From contig OZ257140.1 in NCBI GenBank assembly GCA_965279165.1, forward strand, positions 1,116,001 to 1,180,000: 64,000 nt of DNA, in the 5' to 3' direction. The DNA is from JBAYIE01 sp965279165 (lineage in GTDB: Bacteria > Bacteroidota > Bacteroidia > UKL13-3). Below, in pieces: positions 17,945 to 27,130 of this stretch. The notes beneath the pieces were generated by a model. It did no database searches. It had not been told where the DNA came from and saw only the letters and a program-made list of their open reading frames with translations. Position numbers and translations under genes: made by a program. Within the stretch, counting starts at the first letter, position 1. Every line of letters begins with the position of its first letter.

Positions 17945-18481
17945 TTAATGTTGTCTTTTTAATAATTCTGCCTGTAATAAAACCCTTGCCCTTGAAAGTT
18001 GCGACTTCGACGTACCCTCACTGATTCCGAGCATTTCGCCAATCTCTGCGTGGGAGTATCCTTCAATTAAATACAAATTCAAAACGCTGCGGTAACCGGG
18101 AGCCATGCGGTTCATTATTGCCAAAATCTCAGCCCGAGAAATCCTTTCGATCGTAAAATCGTCGTGTGCATTTCCATATGCCTCTTCTACATCGCTATGC
18201 ATCATATGGTTTTTGTTCACCCGATAATGTTCGAGGGCTGTATTGATAAAGATCCTTTTCATCCAACCTTCAAAGGAACCGTTAAATGAATATTGACCGA
18301 GTTTGCCAAAAATTTTGACAAATCCATCTTGCAAAATATCTTTTGCATCATCATAACCATTGCTATATCGTAAACAAACTCCAAACATTATTCTTGCATA
18401 TTGGTCGTACAACCGTTTCTGAGATTTTGCATCACCTATTAAACATTGCTTTATTAATGCGTTCTCATCTACCTGGTTCAT
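17945..18481 (-). CDS. ECF RNA polymerase sigma-70 factor
   Basis: This 178-residue sigma factor has region 2 (about 20-90: LYDQYARIMFGVCLRY, DAKDILQDGFVKIFGKL, FEGWMKRIFINTALEHYR) and region 4 (about 115-172: YRSVLNLYLIEGYSHAEIGEMLGISEGTSKSQLSRAR). It has no signal peptide and no extra C-terminal domain. It is the first gene of a minus-strand operon with the CHU_C membrane protein and the giant PKD protein, so its regulon probably includes surface proteins and itself. No TAnnTTTG box is evident upstream, which would be consistent with self-activation but does not prove it. Confidence 0.93.
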   Translation of the reverse strand: MNQVDENALIKQCLIGDAKSQKRLYDQYARIMFGVCLRYSNGYDDAKDILQDGFVKIFGKLGQYSFNGSFEGWMKRIFINTALEHYRVNKNHMMHSDVEEAYGNAHDDFTIERISRAEILAIMNRMAPGYRSVLNLYLIEGYSHAEIGEMLGISEGTSKSQLSRARVLLQAELLKRQH

Positions 18482-18597
18482 ACAGTATATATTTTCAGAT
18501 GTAATTCTTTTGCGTATAGTTGCAATCGCGTCAAATTTTGTTAAAGTTTTCTTTAATGTCCCTATAATTTTTAAGTTAATTGTAACTTAGTAGCAGT

Positions 18598-21500
18598 TTG
18601 AGAGATACCATATCTTTATATTTTTATAGGTGCATAAAACCTATTTTATTGATGATTTGCCTTGTTTTAGGTGTATCCACAACTATTGCGCTAAAACCAA
18701 AACCAACCTTAAAACCCCTATACTTTACCGAAAACAAAGGCCAATGGGATAAAAAGTACGTTTTTCATGCTGCTTTTGGTCCGGATAACATGTTTATTGA
18801 GAAGAATGCCTTTCAATATTATTTTTTGCACGGAGAAGATTATGCGGAAGCGGTAAAACATCCGGCAAACTTTTGGGAAAGCAATAAACCCAAAAAAGTA
18901 AGGGGACATGCGTTGAAGGTTTCTTTTATTGGGGCGAATGAAAATGCCATGGTAAAAAAAACGGAGCCATTGCCTTTTTACTTTAACTATTATGTAGGAA
19001 ACGACCCGCAAAAATGGGCAAGTGAGGTTAAGTCGTATCAGGGGTTTGAAATATCCCGATTATACGATGGGGTAGATTTAAAACTTTATACCGAATCAAG
19101 CGGTGCGATAAAGTATGATCTTGTGGTAGCTCCACATACCAATCCGGGTATCATACAACTCCAATATGAAGGAGCGGAGCAACTAAAAATAAAATCAGGC
19201 TACTTATATATAACTACCTCCGTTAATATTTTAGTAGAAAAGGAACCTTTTGCTTATCAAATTAAAGATGGCGTTAAAACCCAGGTGATGTGCAGTTATC
19301 GTATTAGTGAAGACAATAAAATTGGATTTGAATTGGGCACATACGATACTTCACAGGTATTAATAATTGATCCTTTGTTAATTTTCTCCACTTACTCCGG
19401 ATCCACAGCTGATAATTTTGGGGCAACAGCAACTTATGATTCTGAAGGAAATTTATACTCAGCAGGAATTACCGAATCAAGTAGTGGTGGAAGATATCCT
19501 ACCACACAAGGAGCATTTCAATTTGCGTCATCCGGCGGATTTGTTGGATCGTGGCCTCAAATCGGATTTGATTGCGATATTACCATCAGTAAATACAACA
19601 ACGATGGAACCCAATTATTATATGCCACATACTTGGGAGGTACCTTAAATGATTATGCACATAGTTTGGTAGTTGACAATTACGACCAATTAATCGTTTT
19701 AGGTTCTACCCTGTCTAAGAATTTTCCGGTTTCTACCCTAGCCTACGACCAAACCCACAACGATTCATTCGATATTATCCTTACTAAATTTAACAAAAAC
19801 GGAAGCGTGTTAATAGGTTCAACCTTTGTTGGTGGTTCGCATTCAGATGGAATATCCATTGCGGATACTTTGTGTATGGGGTATATGGATCATATGAGAG
19901 GCGAAGTAATTGTCGACAGAAACAATGATATCATCGTTGGATCGGTTACCAGTTCGGTTAATTTTCCAGTTACTTCCGGTTCATTCCAACAAATCAAAAG
20001 TGGGGTGCAAGATGGTTGTGTATTTAAAATTGACAGTGCCTTACAAAACATGAAATGGGCTACTTATTTTGGCGACACGTTTCAGGAAACATTGAATGCA
20101 GTTGATGTGGATGCCATTGGAGATGTATATGCCGTTGGCGGCACCATGAGTAAACATATTCCCATTAAAGGTCCTGTTTACGATTCTACCTATCACGGCG
20201 GATACTCGGATGCCTATATTATTAAGATTAGTGCCAATGGAAACAACCTCTTAAAATTTAAATATTGGGGTTCCATCAATTACGACCAGCATCATTTTGT
20301 GAAAGTACATACCAATGGCGATATATATGCATTGGGACAAAACTTTGATTCAACGCCTGTTACTCCCGGTGTATATGCAACAACAAAAGGAACTATCAAT
20401 ATTAGTTGTTTAAGTAAAGGAATGGATACCCTTCGGTTCGCAACCCGAATTGGAAATCTAACCAATAAAAATATTCTTGCTCCGAGTGCTTTCATGGTTG
20501 ATATCTGTGGCAATGTATATGCTTCCATTTGGGGAGGTTCGATTAATATTGACGCCACCTATCGAACCGGAGGATTTTTAGTTGGGGCTGCAAGTAATAC
20601 TGCAAATTTACCTACAACAGTTGATGCCTTGCAAACCACAACCGATAACCGCGACTTTTACTTATTTGAGTTAGGGCCTTCCCTTTCGGGTTTGTTGTTT
20701 GGTACTTATGTAGGAGAATTGGGTGGGGCCGATCACGTGGATGGAGGAACAAGTCGCTTTGATCACCGGGGCATTGTTTATCAATCCTTTTGTGCCAGTT
20801 GTGCGAGTGGTTCGTTTGGAAGTTTTCCTACCACCCCAAATTCTTATTCTCCAAATAACCTTAGTTCGCGATGCAGCAATGCAAGCATGAAACTCGACTT
20901 CCGAAAAAGTAACCTTGTGGTTGCTGATTTTAGTATTAATCCCAGAAATTCCTGTTCGGATTCCGTGGTACGTTTTACCAATAATTCATACCATGGTGTG
21001 CGATTTAAATGGTATATCAATGGGGTATTTAAAGATACCACTTACCATTACTCCGATACTTTTTTTACCAAAGGGACCAATACCGTTAAACTGGTGGTAA
21101 CCGACAGTTCCATGTGTAATATTATTGATAGCTTAACCAAAACTTTTGCAGTTGATCATTCTTCTTTGGCATCCTTTGTTGCCATTCGTGATACCTGTTC
21201 CCCATTGGTGTTTTTCAAAAATACCTCTATTGTAGATAACAATGCCTCGGTTCCCTATCTATGGAATTTTGGAGATGGAGATACATCTACCCAAATGAAT
21301 CCTTCTCATCTGTATAAATTGAATGGAACTTACATGATTAGTCTATCTTCAAACTTTCAATCGCATTGCCGGGATACGGCATTTTTAAGTTTGGAATACG
21401 ACAGTGCTTCGCAAATATTGGTCTCCTCCATATTCCCATTTGATACCATAGGTTGCGAACCCACACAAATTCATATTACCAATACGGGGATAAATGGGAA

Positions 21501-23196
21501 ACAATTTTATTGGTATGTAAATGATGTGTTAGCAGCAACCACCAAGAATTTTGATTCGACCATGAAAAAAGGGGATTATCGAATTAAATTGGTGGTGGAA
21601 GATTCGGCTACTTGTAAAAAATCAGACAGTTCATTTACGAGGATATATATCTTTCCGGATGTTACACCTGACTTTAGCATACAAAGGGATTCGTGTTCTT
21701 TAAATCTTTCGTTTACCAATCTTACCAATACCGCACCCGGCGATTCGGTAAACTATGTTTGGTTTTTTGGTGATGGGGATTCATCGATTGCTATTAATCC
21801 ATCTCATATTTATCCTAGTCCCGGAACGTATCGCATACAACTTTTTGCCAATCCACGATTGCTTTGTGTGAAACAAAAAGACATTTGGTATTTTCTGGAT
21901 AACAACAAAAATGTGTTGGAAGCCGACTTTACACCTAAACCTGCAACCGGTTGCGGCAAAGAACCGGTGTTGTTCGATAATATTTCTATCAATGGCAGCA
22001 AATTCAGGTGGTATATTGATAGCGTATTAACAGATAGTGCCATCAATTTTGTGCATACATTTGACACCTCCGGAACATACTTAATCCGTTTAATCGCTAT
22101 CGACTCTGCTTCATGTAGAAAATCCGATACCATGGACAAATTTATTGATGTGTTACCTTTTGCCGATAGTAAGTTTACCTATAAACGAGATTCTTGTTCG
22201 CCTTCCGTATTCTTTTATAACCAAACCGATACAACAGGAACCAATTCAATTGTTTTTTTATGGGATTTTGGAGATGGGAATACTGCTTCTGTTTATTCAC
22301 CAAAACATACTTATTCGGCAACCGGTACTTATAACGTTACATTGATAACCAATCCGCTAACCCTTTGTGCAGATACCGCAACCGAAATTATCACCTACGA
22401 TTCGATTAGTCACTTATTAAATGCTTCATTCACTTTAAACGACAGCAATCTATGTTTGCCGGCTTACCTATATGCCATAAATACATCCATAGGAAATGTA
22501 AACAACCGATGGTATTTGAACCAAATTTTAAAAGACACATCCTTGCATTATTCCGATACCCTTGTAACCCAAGGAACCTATGAAGTTAAATTGGTGGTAA
22601 CAAATGCCAATGCTTGCATTACTTCCGATTCGATGATTAAAACCATAAACGTATTGCCTGCTTCCGAAACTTCTTTTCAGATTGCTCGCGATAGTTGTTC
22701 TCTTGAAGTTGCTTTTCTGAACACTTCTCCATCCGGAACTTTTCCTCAAAAGTGGTTGTGGGATTTTGGTGATGGAGATACTTCTACCCTAAAGAATCCC
22801 GTGCATAAATATAAAACCGAACAGGAATACATTATCACACTTATTTCAAATCCCGGTACCTATTGTGCAGATACAGCAGAGCAAACCTGGCTGATAAATG
22901 GAGATACCATCGAAGAATTATTTATTCCAAATGTATTTACACCAAACAACGATAAATTAAACGATTGTTTTTATATTAAAGGTGTAGCCAAAGATTGTGA
23001 TATATATGAAATTTGGATTCGCAACCGATGGGGTAACCTATTTTTTACCTCAAAAGATCCGGAAGTTTGCTGGAATGGCAAAAATGAAAACGGGATAGAA
23101 GCTGCTGAAGGAGTTTACTTTTATATACTTAAAATTAAACGACAAGACGGATTGCTCATTGACAAATCAGGTACCATTACCTTGATTAGAAATTAG
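18598..23196 (+). CDS. Large SBBP/PKD surface protein, T9SS type B (CHU_C) cargo
   Basis: This gives 1532 residues. It starts at TTG 18598: an in-frame stop lies at 18583, and the first ATG (18649) would remove the charged part of the signal peptide (YFYRCIKPILLMICLVLG). After residue 35 the N-terminal domain opens with FTENKGQWDKKYVFHA, typical of proteins with SBBP beta-propeller repeats (IFSTYSGSTADNFG, SAGITESS). Residues about 774-1440 are four tandem modules of about 167 residues, each a F.WY(I/V/L)N domain followed by a PKD domain (WNFGDGDTST, WFFGDGDSSI, WDFGDGNTAS, WDFGDGDTST). Residues about 1441-1532 are the CHU_C sorting domain (NVFTPNNDKLND, RNRWGNLFF, CWNGKNENG, GTITLIRN). It is probably a secreted adhesin, divergent from the sigma operon. 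Confidence 0.88.
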   Translation: MRDTISLYFYRCIKPILLMICLVLGVSTTIALKPKPTLKPLYFTENKGQWDKKYVFHAAFGPDNMFIEKNAFQYYFLHGEDYAEAVKHPANFWESNKPKKVRGHALKVSFIGANENAMVKKTEPLPFYFNYYVGNDPQKWASEVKSYQGFEISRLYDGVDLKLYTESSGAIKYDLVVAPHTNPGIIQLQYEGAEQLKIKSGYLYITTSVNILVEKEPFAYQIKDGVKTQVMCSYRISEDNKIGFELGTYDTSQVLIIDPLLIFSTYSGSTADNFGATATYDSEGNLYSAGITESSSGGRYPTTQGAFQFASSGGFVGSWPQIGFDCDITISKYNNDGTQLLYATYLGGTLNDYAHSLVVDNYDQLIVLGSTLSKNFPVSTLAYDQTHNDSFDIILTKFNKNGSVLIGSTFVGGSHSDGISIADTLCMGYMDHMRGEVIVDRNNDIIVGSVTSSVNFPVTSGSFQQIKSGVQDGCVFKIDSALQNMKWATYFGDTFQETLNAVDVDAIGDVYAVGGTMSKHIPIKGPVYDSTYHGGYSDAYIIKISANGNNLLKFKYWGSINYDQHHFVKVHTNGDIYALGQNFDSTPVTPGVYATTKGTINISCLSKGMDTLRFATRIGNLTNKNILAPSAFMVDICGNVYASIWGGSINIDATYRTGGFLVGAASNTANLPTTVDALQTTTDNRDFYLFELGPSLSGLLFGTYVGELGGADHVDGGTSRFDHRGIVYQSFCASCASGSFGSFPTTPNSYSPNNLSSRCSNASMKLDFRKSNLVVADFSINPRNSCSDSVVRFTNNSYHGVRFKWYINGVFKDTTYHYSDTFFTKGTNTVKLVVTDSSMCNIIDSLTKTFAVDHSSLASFVAIRDTCSPLVFFKNTSIVDNNASVPYLWNFGDGDTSTQMNPSHLYKLNGTYMISLSSNFQSHCRDTAFLSLEYDSASQILVSSIFPFDTIGCEPTQIHITNTGINGKQFYWYVNDVLAATTKNFDSTMKKGDYRIKLVVEDSATCKKSDSSFTRIYIFPDVTPDFSIQRDSCSLNLSFTNLTNTAPGDSVNYVWFFGDGDSSIAINPSHIYPSPGTYRIQLFANPRLLCVKQKDIWYFLDNNKNVLEADFTPKPATGCGKEPVLFDNISINGSKFRWYIDSVLTDSAINFVHTFDTSGTYLIRLIAIDSASCRKSDTMDKFIDVLPFADSKFTYKRDSCSPSVFFYNQTDTTGTNSIVFLWDFGDGNTASVYSPKHTYSATGTYNVTLITNPLTLCADTATEIITYDSISHLLNASFTLNDSNLCLPAYLYAINTSIGNVNNRWYLNQILKDTSLHYSDTLVTQGTYEVKLVVTNANACITSDSMIKTINVLPASETSFQIARDSCSLEVAFLNTSPSGTFPQKWLWDFGDGDTSTLKNPVHKYKTEQEYIITLISNPGTYCADTAEQTWLINGDTIEELFIPNVFTPNNDKLNDCFYIKGVAKDCDIYEIWIRNRWGNLFFTSKDPEVCWNGKNENGIEAAEGVYFYILKIKRQDGLLIDKSGTITLIRN

Positions 23197-24053
23197 AGTT
23201 TAGACAAGGCTCCAAGCAAACCACCGGTATGGATAACCAAAATTTTATCGGTTGGCGCATAATATCCGGCACGAATCAATTCCAATACGCCCATCATCAA
23301 TTTTGCCGTGTATATCGGGTCGAGAAGAATGCCGGTTTGGGTTGCAAATAATTGAATAAAATCCATCAACTCGCTATCGGTTTTGGCATACCCGTTGCGG
23401 TGAAATTGGTGGTGGATCTTTACAGGAAATCCTGCCATATCTTCTATTTCGCCATTTATTTCTTCTGCGCCTTTTAATACACAAATTCCTTCTGCCTTCA
23501 TGTTTTTTTGTTTGGCCGCTTTAGCTAATCCTGCCACCGTAGTACCAGTTCCAACTGCACAAACAATATGGCTATACCCTCTTACATTCTCTAAAATTTC
23601 TTCACAACCTTTCATTGCCAGTTTGCCCTTCCCTCCTTCATCGATAAAATACGCACCCGTATTTTTGCCATAATAAGTTTCATACAAAGATTTCTTTTCC
23701 CGATAATCTTCCCTTGAAACAAATTGTAGATTCATTCCAAACACTTTGCACAAACCAAGCATATAATTGTTTACTTCCTCTCCCCTAACAAATGCTCTGG
23801 TAGTAAAGCCATACATCGCACCTGCACAAGCTAAAGCTAACAAATGATTGGAGTATGCCCCGCCAAAACTTACCAGTTCGTTTTTCTTTTTTAACCGTGC
23901 ATCCTCCAATACATACTTTAGTTTCCGCCATTTATTTCCGGAAACAAATGGATGCAATAAGTCTTCTCTTTTTATATACAATTCGGTTTGGATTCCTTGT
24001 AAAAAATCACCTTGAATACGATTAATTGGGGGCTCGAATAACAATTCAAACAT
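23193..24053 (-). CDS. PLP-dependent ACC deaminase/D-cysteine desulfhydrase family protein
   Basis: This 286-residue fold type II PLP enzyme has the lysine that should bind PLP in SGNKWRKLKYVL (near residue 42), the substrate loop FGGAYSNHLLALA, and the phosphate-binding stretch CAVGTGTTVAGLAKA. Family members deaminate 1-aminocyclopropane-1-carboxylate or desulfurate D-cysteine. It is shorter than typical (about 300-340) and the sequence alone does not separate these activities. It is cytosolic. Its start overlaps the end of the upstream GT-C gene by 8 bp, so it is the last gene of a three-gene minus-strand operon, and its stop overlaps the convergent PKD gene by 4 bp. Confidence 0.85.
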   Translation of the reverse strand: MFELLFEPPINRIQGDFLQGIQTELYIKREDLLHPFVSGNKWRKLKYVLEDARLKKKNELVSFGGAYSNHLLALACAGAMYGFTTRAFVRGEEVNNYMLGLCKVFGMNLQFVSREDYREKKSLYETYYGKNTGAYFIDEGGKGKLAMKGCEEILENVRGYSHIVCAVGTGTTVAGLAKAAKQKNMKAEGICVLKGAEEINGEIEDMAGFPVKIHHQFHRNGYAKTDSELMDFIQLFATQTGILLDPIYTAKLMMGVLELIRAGYYAPTDKILVIHTGGLLGALSKL

Positions 24054-25386
24054 TTTTTCTTTTTAGTTTATTGAATATAGAAACCATTCCGGGAGTTAAT
24101 AAAAGTATTGCCAAACAAATTTCCGGGAAAATAGCACTTCGGTATCTCGCTACTCCTAGCATGCCAGTAGCCATAACCAAATAACCAATCACCAATAACA
24201 ATAAAAACCGCATGGCAAATGGCAATTTTTTTTGCCAAATTAAACCGGTTAAAAAAATCGATATTACAATATTACTAAGTGTTAACAATCCTAAAAGTAA
24301 AACCAAAATTGCATTTCCATTCTTCATCCAATTAAGAATTGCCGACACGCCATGCGCATTAATTTCATAAAACAAACCATTGGATGATTCAGTTATTTGC
24401 AAAAAAGTTGCGATTTCAAATCGTCCGGGATCCAATAACATCGCCATACACCCACGCAAATACAAGAAAGCAAAGTCTATTGGACTTGATAAAATAACAG
24501 AGTCGCCAATTGATTTCATGCTTGCATATCGGGTTGCATAATCAGGAATCAAATTTAATTTTTTCTTAGTCGAATCGGTCCAATTTTCCGCAAACGTTTC
24601 ACCATATTTATGGGCCAAAATAAACCGGGCATGGAACTTAAATTGGTTAAATGGCAACATACTCGAATAATGATAAAAACCTGTTTGGTGTTTTTGCTGT
24701 AATGCAATTGCATGAATGGTAAGCGGCAACATGACCAAAGGCAGCAAGTATATTACCCTTTTTATTTTGGGAATGGTTGCATAAATCAAAACATATCCAA
24801 TCCACACCAATACCGGTACAATCAGCAATAAAGCCACCGGTTTAGTTAGAACAAGGAGCGATAACATTACCCCAATAAATACTGTATACAAAAATTTTGG
24901 TTGTTCATAAAAACGATAACAAAACCAACATAACCACAACAACAAACTTTGGAATACTATTTCACTCATCACCATATTGGCTAAAAGGATTTGAGTTGGG
25001 TATAAAACCAATAACCATAAAATTTTATTATCCGGTTGGGTTGCATCCGGTCGGATGGTAAGATAAAATTTTCGTACCAGAAAAATATTACCAATGGATA
25101 ACATATTCTGGGCAAATAATACAGCATAATCGGTAGGTAAGAAGAATTTAATCACACCTATAAAAGCGGCATACAAGGGAGGCCGAAAAGAGAAATAGTC
25201 AGGTAGTATTGCAGCATTTAAATCGGCTGCATACCAGCTGCCATTTTTAAACAAATTAAAAGATTGGTGTAAGTATTCAAAAGAATCCTTGGTATAGATA
25301 CCACCAATTTTAATTGCCAAAACAAAACCAAAAACATGCAATACAATGGTGAATAGAAAAAAGCGGTATTTTGTAAAAAGAGGCAT
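24046..25386 (-). CDS. Polytopic GT-C type membrane protein
   Basis: This 446-residue protein has about 10-12 hydrophobic helices. Its first periplasmic loop has GGIYTKDSFEYLHQ, with an acidic residue just after helix 1, and then FRPPLYAAFIG. This pattern resembles the ArnT/PMT (GT39) and related GT-C glycosyltransferases that use lipid-linked sugars, in which the loop aspartate is catalytic. The sugar and acceptor are unknown. It overlaps the LysM glucosaminidase stop by 1 nt (TGATG) and the PLP enzyme by 8 bp. A non-enzymatic membrane protein is possible. Confidence 0.7.
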   Translation of the reverse strand: MPLFTKYRFFLFTIVLHVFGFVLAIKIGGIYTKDSFEYLHQSFNLFKNGSWYAADLNAAILPDYFSFRPPLYAAFIGVIKFFLPTDYAVLFAQNMLSIGNIFLVRKFYLTIRPDATQPDNKILWLLVLYPTQILLANMVMSEIVFQSLLLWLCWFCYRFYEQPKFLYTVFIGVMLSLLVLTKPVALLLIVPVLVWIGYVLIYATIPKIKRVIYLLPLVMLPLTIHAIALQQKHQTGFYHYSSMLPFNQFKFHARFILAHKYGETFAENWTDSTKKKLNLIPDYATRYASMKSIGDSVILSSPIDFAFLYLRGCMAMLLDPGRFEIATFLQITESSNGLFYEINAHGVSAILNWMKNGNAILVLLLGLLTLSNIVISIFLTGLIWQKKLPFAMRFLLLLVIGYLVMATGMLGVARYRSAIFPEICLAILLLTPGMVSIFNKLKRKNV

Positions 25387-26987
25387 CAGCGAACACGAAG
25401 TTTCTGCCCAACCTGAATGGTATTATCCATCATATTGTTCAGCTTTCTAAGTTCTTCCTGACTAACATTATATTTTCTGCTGATACCATATAAAGTCTCT
25501 TTTTCTTTGATTAAATGGTATACCGGTTCGTTTTCGTTATCGGTTACTTTTTCTTCTTGTGGTTTTTCGTCGTTCAACGGGATTATTACCAATTCATCAC
25601 CTACCCTGATGGTATCATTTCCCAGCTCATTCAGTGATTTTAATTCGAGCACACTGGTATTGTACAAGCGGGCAATACTGTATAAGGTTTCGCCCGACTG
25701 AACGGTATGGTATCCCGGAACAATAGCTTCTTCATCCGGTTTCACTGCAGGCTGATTCGGATTAATGATTAACCTATCGCCAATTTTGATATCTTCATTC
25801 TTGAGGTTGTTAAGCATTTTAATTCCATCCACCTGAACATTGTATTTTTTCGAAATCGAAAACAAGGTTTCCTTTGGCTGAACCATATGAATAAATGCCA
25901 TTTCTTCTTTCACTCCATGCGATTCCACATCGTACATATCAATCGGAATTACCGGTTGTGAAGTTTCAATGTTTTTATGGGGATCTTCGTATACTTTGTC
26001 ATTGTAAATGGTATCGGTTGGCAGTGGAGTGCTTGGATTTACTTTTAACCGTATGGTATCCGGACGCTTGCTTCGCATATAAATCGTTTCACCCGAAGCA
26101 GGTTCATCCATTTCTTTCAACCCATTAAATTTGCGCAATTTAGATTCCTTGATGGCATACCGTTGGGATAACAAATGAATTGTTTCATCCTTGGCAATTA
26201 CCACTGATTCGATTTGTGCTTTGTAATTTTTGGGCTTCAGATAAAGGGTGTCGCCTACTTTTATGGAATCCGATTTACCTAAATCGTTGAAACGGTATAA
26301 TTGCCAAACACGAATATCGTTTGCCATGGCAATTTCGGCATAACTTTGTCCGGATGCCACTACCATCGCCGGTATTTTATTGATGATTAGTTTGGTTTCA
26401 GCAGCTACAACTTGCTTCTTCTCTTCTACCAAGACCTTATCTTGATTAACGGTTGGTGTTAACTTATCGAAACGTTGCAGGTTATTTTTTTCTATCGTGG
26501 CAATTAAAATTTCTGCATACCTTGGGTTTGTAGCATAACCTGCAGTTTTCAAGCCTTTGGCCCAAGCAGCATAATCGGTTGGTTCGAGATCGAATAAAAA
26601 TGCATAACGGGGTCCTTGCATTAAAAAATCAGAATGGTCCTTATACGAATCTAATGGAGTAGCGTATTTACGAAAACATTCCTGGGGCGCATCATCGTCT
26701 TCCTTCAACGATTCGCCTGTCCAATCTTTTTTACATTTAATTCCAAAATGATTGTTGGCCATTAAAGCCAAACGGCTGTTTCCATTGCCCGATTCAAGCA
26801 GACCCTGTGCAAGGGTGATGCTGGCGGGTATACGGCTACGGTGCATTTCGCTTACTGCTGTTGGAGCATAGGTTTCGACATATTGTTCTACCGACATTTT
26901 GAACGGAAACTGTAATGTAGGTACAGGCTGAGCCATTGTTATGCCTGTTATTCCAAAAAGGAGCAACAAAACCGAAAAATTCTTCAT
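25386..26987 (-). CDS. Secreted LysM peptidoglycan glucosaminidase (GH73-like)
   Basis: This is a 533-residue exported protein. Residues 1-19 form a signal peptide ending TMAQ. Residues about 30-180 form a mannosyl-glycoprotein endo-beta-N-acetylglucosaminidase (FlgJ/GH73-like) domain with the catalytic glutamate in LAQGLLESGNGNSRLA and then ANNHFGIKC. Five LysM-like repeats follow from about 205; the last three are clear (ETLFSISKKYNV, ETLYSIARLYNT, ETLYGISRKYNV) and the first two are diverged. It should cleave peptidoglycan glycan chains in the periplasm during growth or division. It is the first gene of the GT-C/PLP operon and is divergent from dsbD. Confidence 0.9.
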   Translation of the reverse strand: MKNFSVLLLLFGITGITMAQPVPTLQFPFKMSVEQYVETYAPTAVSEMHRSRIPASITLAQGLLESGNGNSRLALMANNHFGIKCKKDWTGESLKEDDDAPQECFRKYATPLDSYKDHSDFLMQGPRYAFLFDLEPTDYAAWAKGLKTAGYATNPRYAEILIATIEKNNLQRFDKLTPTVNQDKVLVEEKKQVVAAETKLIINKIPAMVVASGQSYAEIAMANDIRVWQLYRFNDLGKSDSIKVGDTLYLKPKNYKAQIESVVIAKDETIHLLSQRYAIKESKLRKFNGLKEMDEPASGETIYMRSKRPDTIRLKVNPSTPLPTDTIYNDKVYEDPHKNIETSQPVIPIDMYDVESHGVKEEMAFIHMVQPKETLFSISKKYNVQVDGIKMLNNLKNEDIKIGDRLIINPNQPAVKPDEEAIVPGYHTVQSGETLYSIARLYNTSVLELKSLNELGNDTIRVGDELVIIPLNDEKPQEEKVTDNENEPVYHLIKEKETLYGISRKYNVSQEELRKLNNMMDNTIQVGQKLRVR

Positions 26988-27093
26988 GTTTCGAATTTAC
27001 AACCCAAAATATTGGATTCGGTTTGTTAACCCATTGTCTTTCCCACAGATGTATAGTATTTGGAGCAGTTTTAGGGCATGTCATAATTTCTTT

Positions 27094-27102
27094 TAAATTT
27101 GC
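27094..27102 (+). promoter_or_regulatory. -7 box upstream of dsbD
   Basis: TAAATTTGC is an exact TAnnTTTGC box. A TTTG at 27059-27062 is too far (31 bp) to be a normal -33 element. Transcription near 27109 would leave about 22 nt before the ATG at 27131. Confidence 0.5.
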
Positions 27103-27130
27103 CCGTTCATACTATATAAGTAAATCCAGC

